A stretch of 64,000 bases of DNA from QZLE01 sp033852075. Its GTDB lineage: Bacteria > Pseudomonadota > Gammaproteobacteria > QZLD01. The translations under genes were made by a program, and so were the position numbers. Position 1 is the first letter of the stretch, and each line of letters opens with the position of its first letter. The notes beneath the pieces were generated by a model. The model did not search any database. It was not told where the DNA came from and saw only the letters and a program-made list of their open reading frames with translations. The stretch covers positions 24,552 through 88,551 of the forward strand of contig JAWSVC010000033.1 in assembly GCA_033852075.1 (NCBI GenBank), given 5' to 3'. Shown here piece after piece: positions 50,750 to 60,490 of this stretch.

Positions 50750-51879
50750 TATTTATCTCCTTCCATTCTATCAAGCACGAGTTTTGATTTGATTTCGCCA
50801 TCATGTGTCAACGCGCTTTCTGCGATTATCTGGTCTTCCCAATCTAGTTCAACTTCGCCTTCTTTAATGAAGAGGGTTACAAAGTTAAGCAGGTTGCGGG
50901 AATAAAGTTCACTGGTATCATTAGCAAGTGAACTTGGCACGTTTTCCGGACCAAAGATAGTTACACCTTTTTTCTTAACCTGTTTGCCTGCTTTGGTAAG
51001 TTCGCAGTTGCCGCCGGTTTCGGCTGCAAGGTCAACGATTACTGCGCCTGGCTTCATATCTTCTACTACTTCTTTGGATATGATTAGAGGAGCTTTTCTA
51101 CCAGGGATGGCGGCAGTGGTAATTACGATGTCGGCAGCTTTGATGTGGGTATTTAGAACCTCTTGCTGTTTTTCCAATTCTTCTTCAGTTAGCTCGCGTG
51201 CATAGCCGCCTTCGCCGTCCGCGTGTACACCGGTATCGATAAATTTGCCACCAAGTGATTCAACTTGTTCTTTGGTTGCAGAGCGAACGTCGTATGCTTC
51301 TACGATTGCGCCAAGTCTTTTGGCGGTGGCGATTGCCTGCAGGCCTGCAACACCAGCTCCAACAATTAGTACCTTGGCAGGTTTAACTGTTCCGGCTGCT
51401 GTTGAAAGCATTGGAAAGAATTTGCCACTTATTTCTGCGCCCATGATTACTGCTTTGTAGCCCGCTGCATTTGCTTGCGAAGACAAAGCATCCATTGACT
51501 GGGCTCTGGAGATGCGAGGTACAAGTTCCATCGCAAAGCTGGTTATCTTCTTTTCGCAAAGTTTGTTGATGCGTTCGTCGTCACCGTATGGGTTCATATA
51601 ACCAACTACAATGCAGCCTTCCGGCATTTGTTCGATTTGCTCGATTGAAGGTGGTTGTACGGTGAAGATAACGTTGCCGCTTTTTAACAGCTCGGCTGCA
51701 TCTTTTACGATTTCGATATCTTTAAATTCTGAGTCCGGATATCCAGCGTTATCGCCGGCTCCATGTTGTAGGGAGATCTCAGCCCCTAATTTCTGCAGAC
51801 GGGTTGCGACTGCTGGCACCAAGGCCACGCGCTTTTCCCCTGTCAGAGTTTCCTTGGGAACTACTATTCTTGTCGGCAT
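50749..51879 (-). CDS. pntA: NAD(P) transhydrogenase alpha-1 subunit (NAD-binding)
   Basis: This protein of about 376 aa starts at ATG 51879 (TRIVVPKETLTGEKRVALVP), with GGAGAAG 5 bases upstream; the longer frame to 51933 has a non-homologous basic extension. It contains the AlaDh/PNT fold, QSMDALSSQANAAGYKAVIM, Rossmann VLIVGAGVAGLQAIATAKRL and GAVIVDLAAETGGNCELTKA. It binds NADH in the cytoplasm. Three inverted repeats lie in the leader upstream. Confidence 0.95.
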   Translation of the reverse strand: MPTRIVVPKETLTGEKRVALVPAVATRLQKLGAEISLQHGAGDNAGYPDSEFKDIEIVKDAAELLKSGNVIFTVQPPSIEQIEQMPEGCIVVGYMNPYGDDERINKLCEKKITSFAMELVPRISRAQSMDALSSQANAAGYKAVIMGAEISGKFFPMLSTAAGTVKPAKVLIVGAGVAGLQAIATAKRLGAIVEAYDVRSATKEQVESLGGKFIDTGVHADGEGGYARELTEEELEKQQEVLNTHIKAADIVITTAAIPGRKAPLIISKEVVEDMKPGAVIVDLAAETGGNCELTKAGKQVKKKGVTIFGPENVPSSLANDTSELYSRNLLNFVTLFIKEGEVELDWEDQIIAESALTHDGEIKSKLVLDRMEGDK

Positions 51880-51917
51880 TGCTCTTCTCCGAGAAGTGGG
51901 TTTTATAAATTTTACCT

Positions 51918-51967
51918 TTTGGCCAAAGGCCAAGACTAAATGTCTTGGGTTAGTCGAAGTTGACTAA
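51918..51967 (-). promoter_or_regulatory. Tandem hairpins in the pntA leader
   Basis: Read on the minus strand, three stems precede the pntA ribosome site: TTAGTC / GACTAA (51950-51967), CCAAGAC / GTCTTGG (51930-51948) and CCTTT / AAAGG (about 51918). No T-tract follows any of them, so they are better candidates for leader-mRNA structure than for termination of mlaA. Confidence 0.45.
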
Positions 51968-52029
51968 ATAAATGCAGCACCATTCTAACTAAAAGATTTG
52001 GCTATTGCATCTCAAATAGTGAAATGATG

Positions 52030-52803
52030 CTACTCTTCTTCGTCATCAAACAGGTCTTCATCCTCAAACTCTTCAAAATCATCCATCATGTCAGGAACCG
52101 GAGGATCTCCGTCGTAGATAAGTTTGATTCTGTTTTGACGATAAAATTCGCGCATCGCCAGGTATGGGTCTGGAGATTCATCAACCATTTTTAGCGAGCT
52201 ATCCATGCTTGCCCGCCAGTTAACCATGTCCAGTATTACCAGAGGCCAGGCTATACTCGCTTTAACATAAGTTGTTGGGTCAAGTAGCCTGCTGGTGATT
52301 AGGTCTGGTGCGTCACGTGAGGTATTAGGGCCAAGTACCGGTAGGTTTAGGTATGCGCCTTCGCCGCTACCCCATTCGGCAAGTGTTTGTCCAAAATCTT
52401 CTTCGTGTTTTTCCAGTCCCATTGGTGTTGCAACGTCAAATATGCCGGCAATTCCAATGGTTGAATTGATTAAAAAGCGACCGGAATCCGCAAGGCATTG
52501 TTTGAATTTGCCTTGGAGCAGGTCATTGGCGATGGTGTTTAGGTATCCAAGATTATCAAAAAAATTGGTTACACAACGTTGTACCTGGTCTGGCGTGATA
52601 TAGTCATAGCCATCGGCAACAGGCTTAAGAATGTTTTTGTCTAGCGCATCATTAAAACTGTAAAGTGAGCGATTGGTTTCTTCGTATGGGTCGTGAGCCT
52701 CTTCCCCAACCGGGACGTGGGTACAGCCAAAGCTGAAGGAAATTATGATTAGAATAGATAGCAGTTTTATTGTTTTGACCATTTTCATTTTCATGATATC
52801 CAT
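52030..52803 (-). CDS. mlaA: Phospholipid-retrograde-trafficking lipoprotein MlaA (VacJ)
   Basis: This 257-aa lipoprotein (lipobox FSFGC) contains the VacJ blocks DPYEETNRSLYSFNDALDKN, NFFDNLGYLNTIANDLLQGK, LINSTIGIAGIFDVATPMGL and EEDFGQTLAEWGSGEGAYLN. MlaA in the outer membrane removes surface-exposed phospholipids and hands them to MlaC. The C-terminus is a run of acidic residues. The mlaBCDEF genes are not nearby. Start at Met1 (52803) or Met3/Met5 cannot be separated. Confidence 0.94.
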   Translation of the reverse strand: MDIMKMKMVKTIKLLSILIIISFSFGCTHVPVGEEAHDPYEETNRSLYSFNDALDKNILKPVADGYDYITPDQVQRCVTNFFDNLGYLNTIANDLLQGKFKQCLADSGRFLINSTIGIAGIFDVATPMGLEKHEEDFGQTLAEWGSGEGAYLNLPVLGPNTSRDAPDLITSRLLDPTTYVKASIAWPLVILDMVNWRASMDSSLKMVDESPDPYLAMREFYRQNRIKLIYDGDPPVPDMMDDFEEFEDEDLFDDEEE

Positions 52804-52882
52804 TTTTAATTTTTAGTAAGTTTAAAATTTTTATGTTTATTGGTGCAGACCAGTGTCCAGCCTTTTAATTCTAGTCTCAATT

Positions 52883-53929
52883 TTAGGATTTATCCTTAGG
52901 AATTGCTCTACTAATTAACGAAAACAGAAGTTTTAATATCCTATCTTGTTTAACAAAGGTATTGGAAATAAGAATCGTAGCTTTAACGCTGTTACGTGAA
53001 ATCTTTACCTGGCTGCTGTCGGAAAAATCTTTGTTGTTGCTTAGCTTACGCAGGGTTAGTACCGCCATGCCGATGGCCCATAGGCAAAAACGTCTGATTC
53101 CAATCTCGTTGCGGGGGATTAGCAGGGTATATTCCAGAGCATTTTTCAGGTGCTGGTGTGCAATTGCCAGTAATTCTTCCAATCCTTTTTCAAAGTTAAT
53201 ATCCAGGTTATTTTGCTTTAGGCGAGAAAGGTCAAAACCGTGTTTGCTGAATATTTCACGAGGTAACCAGCAGGTGTCGCGCTCTTGGTCGTCCCAGATA
53301 TCTTTAAGGATGTTGGTCATTTGCAGGCCTTGTCCAAATGAAACGGCGAGTTTGGAAAGCTGCTCTCTTTTTTGATTTATCTGTTGTGAATAATCGCAGA
53401 ACAGGTCGGTTAGCATTTCGCCAACCACACCTGCAACGTAGTAGCAGTATTTGTCCATGTCTGACATGGTGGCTACGCCGTAGTTGCTTTCTTCTTGCTT
53501 AGATAGTTCTTCCTGTTGTTCAAAGAACTCCATGCCTTCACTCATAACCTTTACGCAGCGTTCTAATGCCTGACGTTGGGATGGTGTGAATGAGTGGGTG
53601 ATATGGATTACCTTTACACTGTTTTCGATTAGTCTTAGTTCATCTTGATGTGAGTAACCGGATAGCGCAGAGGTTAGTTCTTGCGCGAAAGATTTTGCTT
53701 CTTCTTCGCCGCATACCACGCGGATAAACTGTTCGTGGAATTTTTCTTTTTGTTCTGTGTTAAGCAGGGTTGTATCTTCGATGGTGTCGGCAATGCGGCA
53801 TAGTAAGTAGGCATTGGCAACCGCATCTTGAATCTGTGGTGGTAGTTGTGGAATGGTAAGGGCAAATGTACGTGATACGCCGGGCAGAATCTCTTTTTGA
53901 AATTGGAGGTCTGCAGTTAGGTTAGACAT
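52883..53929 (-). CDS. Squalene/phytoene synthase family protein
   Basis: This protein of about 348 aa starts at ATG 53929, with AGAGGG upstream; the longer frame adds 15 non-family residues. It contains RTFALTIPQLP, the first DXXXD motif in RIADTIEDTTLL, the YCYYVAGVVGEMLTDLF helix and the second motif NILKDIWDDQERDTCWLPRE. These are residues of head-to-head prenyl synthases that form (pre)squalene or phytoene diphosphates. The DDQERD version is squalene-synthase-like. No hpn or crt genes are adjacent, so the product is uncertain. Confidence 0.86.
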   Translation of the reverse strand: MSNLTADLQFQKEILPGVSRTFALTIPQLPPQIQDAVANAYLLCRIADTIEDTTLLNTEQKEKFHEQFIRVVCGEEEAKSFAQELTSALSGYSHQDELRLIENSVKVIHITHSFTPSQRQALERCVKVMSEGMEFFEQQEELSKQEESNYGVATMSDMDKYCYYVAGVVGEMLTDLFCDYSQQINQKREQLSKLAVSFGQGLQMTNILKDIWDDQERDTCWLPREIFSKHGFDLSRLKQNNLDINFEKGLEELLAIAHQHLKNALEYTLLIPRNEIGIRRFCLWAIGMAVLTLRKLSNNKDFSDSSQVKISRNSVKATILISNTFVKQDRILKLLFSLISRAIPKDKS

Positions 53930-54063
53930 TGTTGCCCTCTGGTTATTTGGATTGGAAAAATGCGATTCTAGCATTTATAGAGTACAGTGCAAAACCCATT
54001 AAAAATGCGTCATTCTTGTAAAGACAGTAATGTGTAAAGGCGGTAATCTGGAATAAATATTTA

Positions 54064-55515
54064 TTAGATTTTTTCACACGGTAGTTCTACGTAAAATGTA
54101 CTGCCTTTTTCTAATTCCGATTCAACCCATATCCGGCCGCTGTGGGCATCAGTTATTCTTTTGGCAATTGCCAGTCCGATTCCGGTGCTGGTTTCTCCGC
54201 CTGTTGGTGTGGAACCTGCGGTTGTGAACATTTGGAATAATGAGTCGATTCTTTCTGGCGCAATGCCTGAACCGTTATCTTTAACGGTAATAAGTATTTT
54301 GTTGTCTTCAGAAAGTTGGCTGCTAATCCAGATTTGGCTATCTTTTTTAGAATATTTTATGGCGTTGGTAAGTAGGTTGTCGACTAACTGGGATATTCTT
54401 GATTCATCACACATGATTGGTGCAAGTTCACCCAGTTCTGAATTTATGGTTATGTTTTTCTTGCTGGCAGAAACCTGAGAAAGAACAACTCTGCTTTCAA
54501 TTATATTATTCATGCTAGCGAGGGTTTTGGTGATATCAAATTTGCCGCTTTCAATAATGGATACGTCAAGTAGGTCATTGATGAGTTTGGTGACTTGCTG
54601 AGTTGTATCAGATATCACTCGAATGAATTCCAGATTCATATCTTCCGGATTTGCGAGCATGATTTCGCATAAACTGCTTATGCCGGAAAGCGGGCTGCGT
54701 ACATCATGAGATGCCATAGCCAGGAATCGGTTTTTTTCTTCGTTTAATTGTTTTAGTCTGTTGATTGTTTCCTGATTTTGTAGGCTGCTGTTTATAACGC
54801 TATAGAATTCTTCAGGAACTAATGGTTTGTGTAAGAAACTGTCTGCACCAGACTTAATAAAGAGTGCTGATTCATGATTGTCTGCAAGGCCAGAGATGCC
54901 GATGATGCTGGTTTTTTCTTTTGGCGCAATCTTGCGTAACTCCTTAACCAAAGCTACTCCGCTCATTTCAGGCATATTGCTATCGGTGATTACCAGACTA
55001 ATATTGGGCATTGCTTTATATAGCTCTAATGCATGGCGTCCATTATCTGCGGTAAATACCTGAAATTGATGAATTTCAAGCAGATGTTTTATTTTAGAGG
55101 CAAGATTTTTGTCGTCATCAACTATAAGTATTTTGGTATGACGGTTTAGGTCAAGGCGATGTATTGCGAAAGTTATATAATCAATATTATGAGTACCTTC
55201 TTTAAGTACGTAATCTACTACGCCTTTTTGCCAAAATTTTTCTCGGGTTTCTGGGCTGATGTTGGCGGTAAAAATTACTGCCGGAATATCTTTTTCTATA
55301 ATTTTATCAACAATTTCGCCATTAGGTGCGTCAGGAAGGTTAAGGTCTAGTAGTGATGCGAAGTATTTGTCTGCATTTTCCTGAAGTAGAAGTTCCGCCT
55401 CTTTGAGTGAGTGGGCGATGTCACAATTATATCGGTAAAGTGAGTGAAGTGCGCTAGCCAATGTTGCACACATTGCCTTGCTATCCTCAACTATTAATAC
55501 TCGGTTAAAATCCAT
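54064..55515 (-). CDS. Hybrid sensor: REC-REC-histidine kinase
   Basis: This 483-aa soluble protein has receiver 1 at about 1-120 (phosphoacceptor in ASLLDLNLPDAPNGE), receiver 2 at about 127-240 (LVITDSNMPEMSGVALV, Lys in FLHKPL), then HisKA with the phospho-accepting His in MASHDVRSPLSG and HATPase_c (N-box DNLLTNAIKYS, G1 DNGSGIAP, G2 TGIGLAIAKR). With no input domain, it is likely driven by phosphotransfer to the receivers. It lies 184 bp downstream of the CHASE-PAS gene on the same strand. Confidence 0.92.
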   Translation of the reverse strand: MDFNRVLIVEDSKAMCATLASALHSLYRYNCDIAHSLKEAELLLQENADKYFASLLDLNLPDAPNGEIVDKIIEKDIPAVIFTANISPETREKFWQKGVVDYVLKEGTHNIDYITFAIHRLDLNRHTKILIVDDDKNLASKIKHLLEIHQFQVFTADNGRHALELYKAMPNISLVITDSNMPEMSGVALVKELRKIAPKEKTSIIGISGLADNHESALFIKSGADSFLHKPLVPEEFYSVINSSLQNQETINRLKQLNEEKNRFLAMASHDVRSPLSGISSLCEIMLANPEDMNLEFIRVISDTTQQVTKLINDLLDVSIIESGKFDITKTLASMNNIIESRVVLSQVSASKKNITINSELGELAPIMCDESRISQLVDNLLTNAIKYSKKDSQIWISSQLSEDNKILITVKDNGSGIAPERIDSLFQMFTTAGSTPTGGETSTGIGLAIAKRITDAHSGRIWVESELEKGSTFYVELPCEKI

Positions 55516-55699
55516 ATCAATGATTCCGCATGTTATTTCTAACGTTTAATAAACTATGCATTTTATAGCGTGGTTTAGATTACTGTTTCACCTATTAATA
55601 GTAGTATTCAAATAATGCTAAGTCACTATTCTGTCAGTAATTAATTGGCAAGTTCGGGGGGTGAATTAATAAAAGTCCAAATTATTAGGCTGCGAAAAA

Positions 55700-58063
55700 T
55701 CAACTTTTCTTAATGACTTTGATTTTTTTATTGATGCTGTCTATTCGTTCGTCGCCAGCAAAGCTGAAAAGAATTAGAAGACCGTTAATTACTTCGTCTT
55801 CCTCAACTGGTGTGCAAACGTAATCAACATTTAATAATTGTTGATTTTTAGTCCAGAATGACTCGTTGGTCGATTCGTTTGTTGCTCCCAATTTTAATGA
55901 ATGGAAGACAGCGGTGTCTTTAAATAGATATTCTGTTCCGTCAGCATGTTTGTTTTGGATGGTTTTGTGCATATTGGCACCAATCAATTCTTCACGCTCA
56001 TAACCAAGCATCTCTTCAGCTGTATGGTTGATAAAATCAATGTTGCCATCAAGGTCAATGCCGATTATGCCTTCAGTTACGCTATCAATGATTAATTCGT
56101 GTAACTGCTCTAATTGCGCAAGTCTTTGCTCCATCTCTTTAGACTTGGTTATGTCCTGAATCTGGATTACAAAGTAAAGTGGATTTTCTTCCTTGTCTTT
56201 TACAACTGAGCCACTTATTAGTGACCATAGGATATGACCGTCTTTATGCATTAATCTGGTTTGCAGGCTAAATGAGCGGCGATTGCCTTCAATAACCGTT
56301 GCCATCTGAATTAGGCTTTTTTCAATATCTGCCGGGTGCGATATGCTTTGGAAATCGGTGGCGCATAACTCTTCACGAGGGTAACCGCTTATTTGGGATA
56401 GTTGATGATTTACCCGGATTATCTGACCGTCGGCATTTACTATGGCCATGCCGATAGCCGCATCTTCAAACGCGCTACGGAAACGGGCTTCATTTTCCAG
56501 TAGCACGGTTTCATTATGTTTCCGCTCGGTAACATCACGGGAAACAGATTGAATCTCTTTAGGCTCACCGCTGTTTTGGTCGCAGATGCATTGGCTGTTG
56601 GCTTCGAACCAGATGTAATGTCCCTCTTTGTGTCTGGCGCGGTAGGTTATGGTTACGCTATCTCGATAGCGAATCAGATCCTGATGAGCATGCTGCATAA
56701 TCCCGATGTCATCCTTATGTATCAGAGGGTAGATTGAATGACCAATCATCTCTTCGGGAGTATATCCCAATAGTGCCTGGGTTGCGGATGAGGCATATAG
56801 ACATTTGCCATCTAAGTCATGGCGCGCAATTACATCGGTAGAGTTTTCTGCAAGAAGGCGGTAGCGCGATTCACTTTCAATTAGTGCTGTATTTGCTTTT
56901 TTCTTTTCAGTTACATGCTGAGCCAGCATGGAGTTGGCCTTGGAAAGTTGTTCGGTTCTTTCGTTAACCTTGTTCTCAACCTCTGCTGTATGACGTGCCA
57001 GTGATGCCAAAAATGCATAAAGCATTGCGGTAAGAACGATTCCGGCTGTTGCGGTTAGTCCTGAAATCCAGCGGATTTTAGCTTCCGCTAAGGTTGTAGT
57101 TGGAGTGGTTATTAATAAGAATTGGCGATTCGCAAATGTAAGTTTTTTGTCGATATAAGGTTCTACCATTATTAAATCAAGGTTTGGATGCTGTTTAATG
57201 GATTCCCGTTTTATCGAGGTATAAATGGGTTGTGGTTTTTTAGGGTGAGTGATATCGAAGAAGCTGATATTAACGTCTTTGTTGTAAGTGCCACTCATGC
57301 TTGTAGCGTTACTAATCATTTTGGTTAGATTTAATTTTATAAATACTAAGCCAATTAGTTCCGTTTTTGTTTCATCTTCTATTTTTTGTTGTTCATAAAC
57401 CGGTCGATAAACCGACAGTGTTGCATGTCCAGATTCATTTGTTTGAATTAGTGATGCGGTTGCATTTTGCCAACGCATTGAATCATCAATAACTTTTTTA
57501 TGCGGGTCAAAGTCATTATATGGTGAGTACCCCATAATGGAATGAAAGGTATTAAATGGTTCAATAAAACTTATTGGATAGTAGTTGTCTCTATCTGGTG
57601 CCGTCGTAAGCTGTTTGTTTCCATCAAGTTCAGTAATCTGGAATGTGTGCATATTATAGTTTTGTTTTATGCGTTGAATATATTCATCTCTTTTTTCAAA
57701 AGGGATATGGTCAATCCAGCCAATGGCCTCAATCTCGGTGTGTTTGGCAAGAATTGAGCGGATATATAGTTGTAAAGATGACTGGTTTACAGTGCTGGAA
57801 GAATTGCGCAATGCTGTGACCGATTCGATAAGTTCTAATTCTTGCTCCATGGTGATAATAAGCGAAGTGTCACGATCTTTGGCAATTTGGTTAAATGTAT
57901 TTTGCCAACTGCTCTCTTCCCAATCGCGGATTAAATAGGCTGATGTTCCAGTGATAAACAGACAAATGGCTACCGCCAAAAATATGGTTAGGTTCCATGT
58001 TTTTGGTTGTATATATGTTTCTGTTCTCTTGATAAATCTTGGCATAAACCAGGCTCGTTCCAT
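55700..58063 (-). CDS. CHASE-PAS sensor protein without an output domain
   Basis: This 787-aa protein has a transmembrane helix at about 26-46, a periplasmic CHASE domain (about 80-300: ILAKHTEIEAIGWIDHIPFE), and a second helix near 335-355. Three PAS/PAC modules follow: SRYRLLAENSTDVIARHDLD, ARFRSAFEDAAIGMAIVNAD and LHELIIDSVTEGIIGIDLDG. It stops shortly after the third PAS (DSINKKIKVIKKS), with no kinase, GGDEF, EAL or HD-GYP domain. It is predicted to sense and relay through protein contact, possibly to the REC-REC-kinase next to it. The start may be Met1 or Met8. Confidence 0.85.
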   Translation of the reverse strand: MERAWFMPRFIKRTETYIQPKTWNLTIFLAVAICLFITGTSAYLIRDWEESSWQNTFNQIAKDRDTSLIITMEQELELIESVTALRNSSSTVNQSSLQLYIRSILAKHTEIEAIGWIDHIPFEKRDEYIQRIKQNYNMHTFQITELDGNKQLTTAPDRDNYYPISFIEPFNTFHSIMGYSPYNDFDPHKKVIDDSMRWQNATASLIQTNESGHATLSVYRPVYEQQKIEDETKTELIGLVFIKLNLTKMISNATSMSGTYNKDVNISFFDITHPKKPQPIYTSIKRESIKQHPNLDLIMVEPYIDKKLTFANRQFLLITTPTTTLAEAKIRWISGLTATAGIVLTAMLYAFLASLARHTAEVENKVNERTEQLSKANSMLAQHVTEKKKANTALIESESRYRLLAENSTDVIARHDLDGKCLYASSATQALLGYTPEEMIGHSIYPLIHKDDIGIMQHAHQDLIRYRDSVTITYRARHKEGHYIWFEANSQCICDQNSGEPKEIQSVSRDVTERKHNETVLLENEARFRSAFEDAAIGMAIVNADGQIIRVNHQLSQISGYPREELCATDFQSISHPADIEKSLIQMATVIEGNRRSFSLQTRLMHKDGHILWSLISGSVVKDKEENPLYFVIQIQDITKSKEMEQRLAQLEQLHELIIDSVTEGIIGIDLDGNIDFINHTAEEMLGYEREELIGANMHKTIQNKHADGTEYLFKDTAVFHSLKLGATNESTNESFWTKNQQLLNVDYVCTPVEEDEVINGLLILFSFAGDERIDSINKKIKVIKKS

Positions 58064-58265
58064 TTTATTTGGCAGGATAACGGGTGCTGTTTTGAGGCTG
58101 TTTTTTGATTAAACTGCTCGTTAGACTGCGTTTTTTTTAATCAAAGCTTATCAACTTAAGTATAGGTGAGAGGAGACGTTTTTCTATGCGCAAATGGTTG
58201 TAAAGACTAGAAATGCCAACGGTTTTGCAAAATCATAAATGAGTTTATTGTGCGGGTAGCGATTA
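58064..58265. other. Intergenic region, no gene seen
   Basis: These 202 bp between the CHASE-PAS gene and ubiD hold a TTTGATTAAA / TTTAATCAAA inverted repeat at about 58101-58140 with a T-run inside the loop. A minus-strand frame through this region overlaps ubiD in another frame and is rejected. Confidence 0.35.
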
Positions 58266-59732
58266 TTATTTTTGTTGTATTCGTTTCCACAGTTCTTCAG
58301 TACGTTTCTCTGTAGTTGCATCAACCACAACCGGTCTTCCCCATTCTCGGTTGGTTTCACCGGGCCATTTATTGGTGGCGTCAAATCCAATCTTTGAACC
58401 TATTCCGGATACAGGCGATGCAAAATCAAGATAGTCGATAGCGGTGTTGGCAACAATTTCACAGTCGCGTGCGGGGTCAACTCTGGTGGTTAGTGCCCAG
58501 GTTACATCGTCCCAGTTACGGATATCGATATCATCATCAGTGACCACGATAAATTTGGTGTACATAAATTGGCGCAGGAAAGACCAAATGCCAAACATGA
58601 TTCGGCGCGCATGTCCTGGGTATTGTTTTTTTATAGATACCACAGCATAACGATAGGAACACCCCTCTGGAGGCAGATAAAAATCTACGATCTCGGGGTA
58701 TTGCTTTTGCAGTATTGGGATAAATACTTCATTGAGTGCAACGCCAAGAATAGCCGGTTCATCTGGTGGACGTCCGGTATAGGTGCTTAGGTATATTGGG
58801 TCTTTGCGGTGGGTGATCCTGCGTATTGTCATTACCGGAAAGGTATCTACCTCATTATAGTAACCAGTGTGGTCGGCGTATGGGCCTTCTTTAGCGGTGT
58901 CGCCGGGGAGGATTTCTCCTTCGAGTACGATCTCGGCAAAAGCAGGAACCATAAGCTCATTGCCGATAGATTTAGATATCTTGGTTTTCTTGCCGCGCAG
59001 AAGCCCTGCAAAACTATATTCGGAAATGGTATCAGGAATAGGAGTTACCGCAGCAAGTATAGTTGCCGGGTCAACTCCAATAGCAACCGATACCGGGAAT
59101 GGTTTGTCAGGATATTTTTTACACCAGTCCTGATAGTCAATTGCTCCACCACGATGAGCAAGCCAACGCATAATAATTCGGTTCTTTCCAATTACCTGTT
59201 GGCGATAAATACCAAGGTTAAGACGCTCTTTTTCAGGGCCCTTGGTTATGGTTAATCCCCAGGTGATTAGTGGAGCGGCATCCTCTGGCCAGCAGCGCTG
59301 GATTGGTAACATAGAAAGGTCAACATCATCCCCGTCAATAACTACTTCCTGGCATGGGGGATTGTCTACCTTTTTGCACGACATGTTTAATGCCTGCTTA
59401 AGTAGTGGGATTTTATTCCATAGGTCTTTTAGTGACTTGGGCGGTTCTGGCTCTTTTAGTTGTGCCAGCTGTTCGCCAACCTTACGGAGTGAGTTGGTAT
59501 CACTTTTGCCAATTCCAAAGGCAATTCTTTCTGTGGTGCCGAATAGATTACCAAGCAAAGGGATGGATGAGTCGGTAGGGTTGGTGAATAGGATTGCCGG
59601 ACCTTGTTCATGTAAAGATTTTTTGCAGACCTGTGCAATCTCAATATCCGGATTAACCTCTACATCGGTTTTGATTAGAAGTTTTCTGGCTTCCAGAGCG
59701 GAAATAAATTCTCTAAGGTCTTGATAAGGCAT
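58266..59732 (-). CDS. ubiD: UbiD family 3-octaprenyl-4-hydroxybenzoate decarboxylase
   Basis: This 488-aa protein begins MPYQDLREFISALEARKLLI and contains RCWPEDAAPLITWGLTITKG, PVSVAIGVDPATILAAVTPI, EIVLEGEILPGDTAKEGPYA, YADHTGYYNEVD and IVVTDDDIDIRNWDDVTWAL. It decarboxylates octaprenyl-hydroxybenzoate in ubiquinone synthesis using prenylated FMN supplied by UbiX, which is not nearby. Length equals the E. coli enzyme within a few residues. Confidence 0.95.
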   Translation of the reverse strand: MPYQDLREFISALEARKLLIKTDVEVNPDIEIAQVCKKSLHEQGPAILFTNPTDSSIPLLGNLFGTTERIAFGIGKSDTNSLRKVGEQLAQLKEPEPPKSLKDLWNKIPLLKQALNMSCKKVDNPPCQEVVIDGDDVDLSMLPIQRCWPEDAAPLITWGLTITKGPEKERLNLGIYRQQVIGKNRIIMRWLAHRGGAIDYQDWCKKYPDKPFPVSVAIGVDPATILAAVTPIPDTISEYSFAGLLRGKKTKISKSIGNELMVPAFAEIVLEGEILPGDTAKEGPYADHTGYYNEVDTFPVMTIRRITHRKDPIYLSTYTGRPPDEPAILGVALNEVFIPILQKQYPEIVDFYLPPEGCSYRYAVVSIKKQYPGHARRIMFGIWSFLRQFMYTKFIVVTDDDIDIRNWDDVTWALTTRVDPARDCEIVANTAIDYLDFASPVSGIGSKIGFDATNKWPGETNREWGRPVVVDATTEKRTEELWKRIQQK

Positions 59733-59798
59733 GAATGGATAGTAGCATAGATTATTAACAATCCCACAATTTCCATGCTTAAATCAAAATGTACAAAA

Positions 59799-60332
59799 TT
59801 ACCCAACAACTAATTTCAAATTTGGCTTGGTGTGGTTTAAAGAGTCGTTGCGTTTTTCTCTTATTATGATCTGAAGCGATTGAGCAGCAGCATTGCTTTT
59901 GCTGCTTTCTAATTCGTGTTCAAATGCCTGTAAGAAAGAATAATTTTCGCCAATCATTGTTTGCGACATTGCTATTACCAGGTCGGAAGCCAAGTCTGGG
60001 CGGCGAAAATTGACCTTTGCCAAGATCTCAACAAATGCAATTAAATATCCCCAGGTCATAAATTTGCGAAATGTATCTATTGTAATCTGGTAGGCTCCGC
60101 AGTCGTCATCCATACGGATAGAGTTAGCCATTGTGTGTAAGACTTCAGGTGGTTCAGTTCCTTCAACCATTTCAAGTAATTCAATATAGCGGTCGAAGCG
60201 GGTTTCTGCTTGTTGCAGAAGATTAAGTGAACCAAAATCCGGAATGAAGCTACTGTTAAAAACCAGTTCAGCGGACCAAGTTTTTATATCTGTAATCATT
60301 GGTAATCCTGCGGGGTTATTGTCCATATCCAA
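59799..60332 (-). CDS. Hypothetical protein of unknown function
   Basis: This 177-aa protein has an acidic, helical composition with a hydrophobic centre (FMTWGYLIAFVEILAKVNFR) but no clear transmembrane segment or signal. It may start at Met1 (60332) or at Met12 (MITDIKTWSAEL). I do not recognise the family. The frame is well formed and isolated between ubiD and the repeat-rich region. Confidence 0.6.
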   Translation of the reverse strand: MDMDNNPAGLPMITDIKTWSAELVFNSSFIPDFGSLNLLQQAETRFDRYIELLEMVEGTEPPEVLHTMANSIRMDDDCGAYQITIDTFRKFMTWGYLIAFVEILAKVNFRRPDLASDLVIAMSQTMIGENYSFLQAFEHELESSKSNAAAQSLQIIIREKRNDSLNHTKPNLKLVVG

Positions 60333-60480
60333 GTACGGTAAACGCTTTTAACTTCTGTTTGTTATAGGGGATAAGAAGTTATTTTGCGTGCGCGGGTGAT
60401 TATAAGTTTTTGCAGAGCAACATTCAAATAGAAAGCGTTTATTTTGATGGGATTAATTGGAGTAGTTGTTGAAAAATTTA
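60333..60480. promoter_or_regulatory. Upstream region of the hypothetical gene, nothing clear
   Basis: AT-rich sequence between the unknown gene and the palindromic repeat block; no promoter, terminator or RNA could be supported. Confidence 0.3.
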
Positions 60481-60490
60481 TATGAACTCC

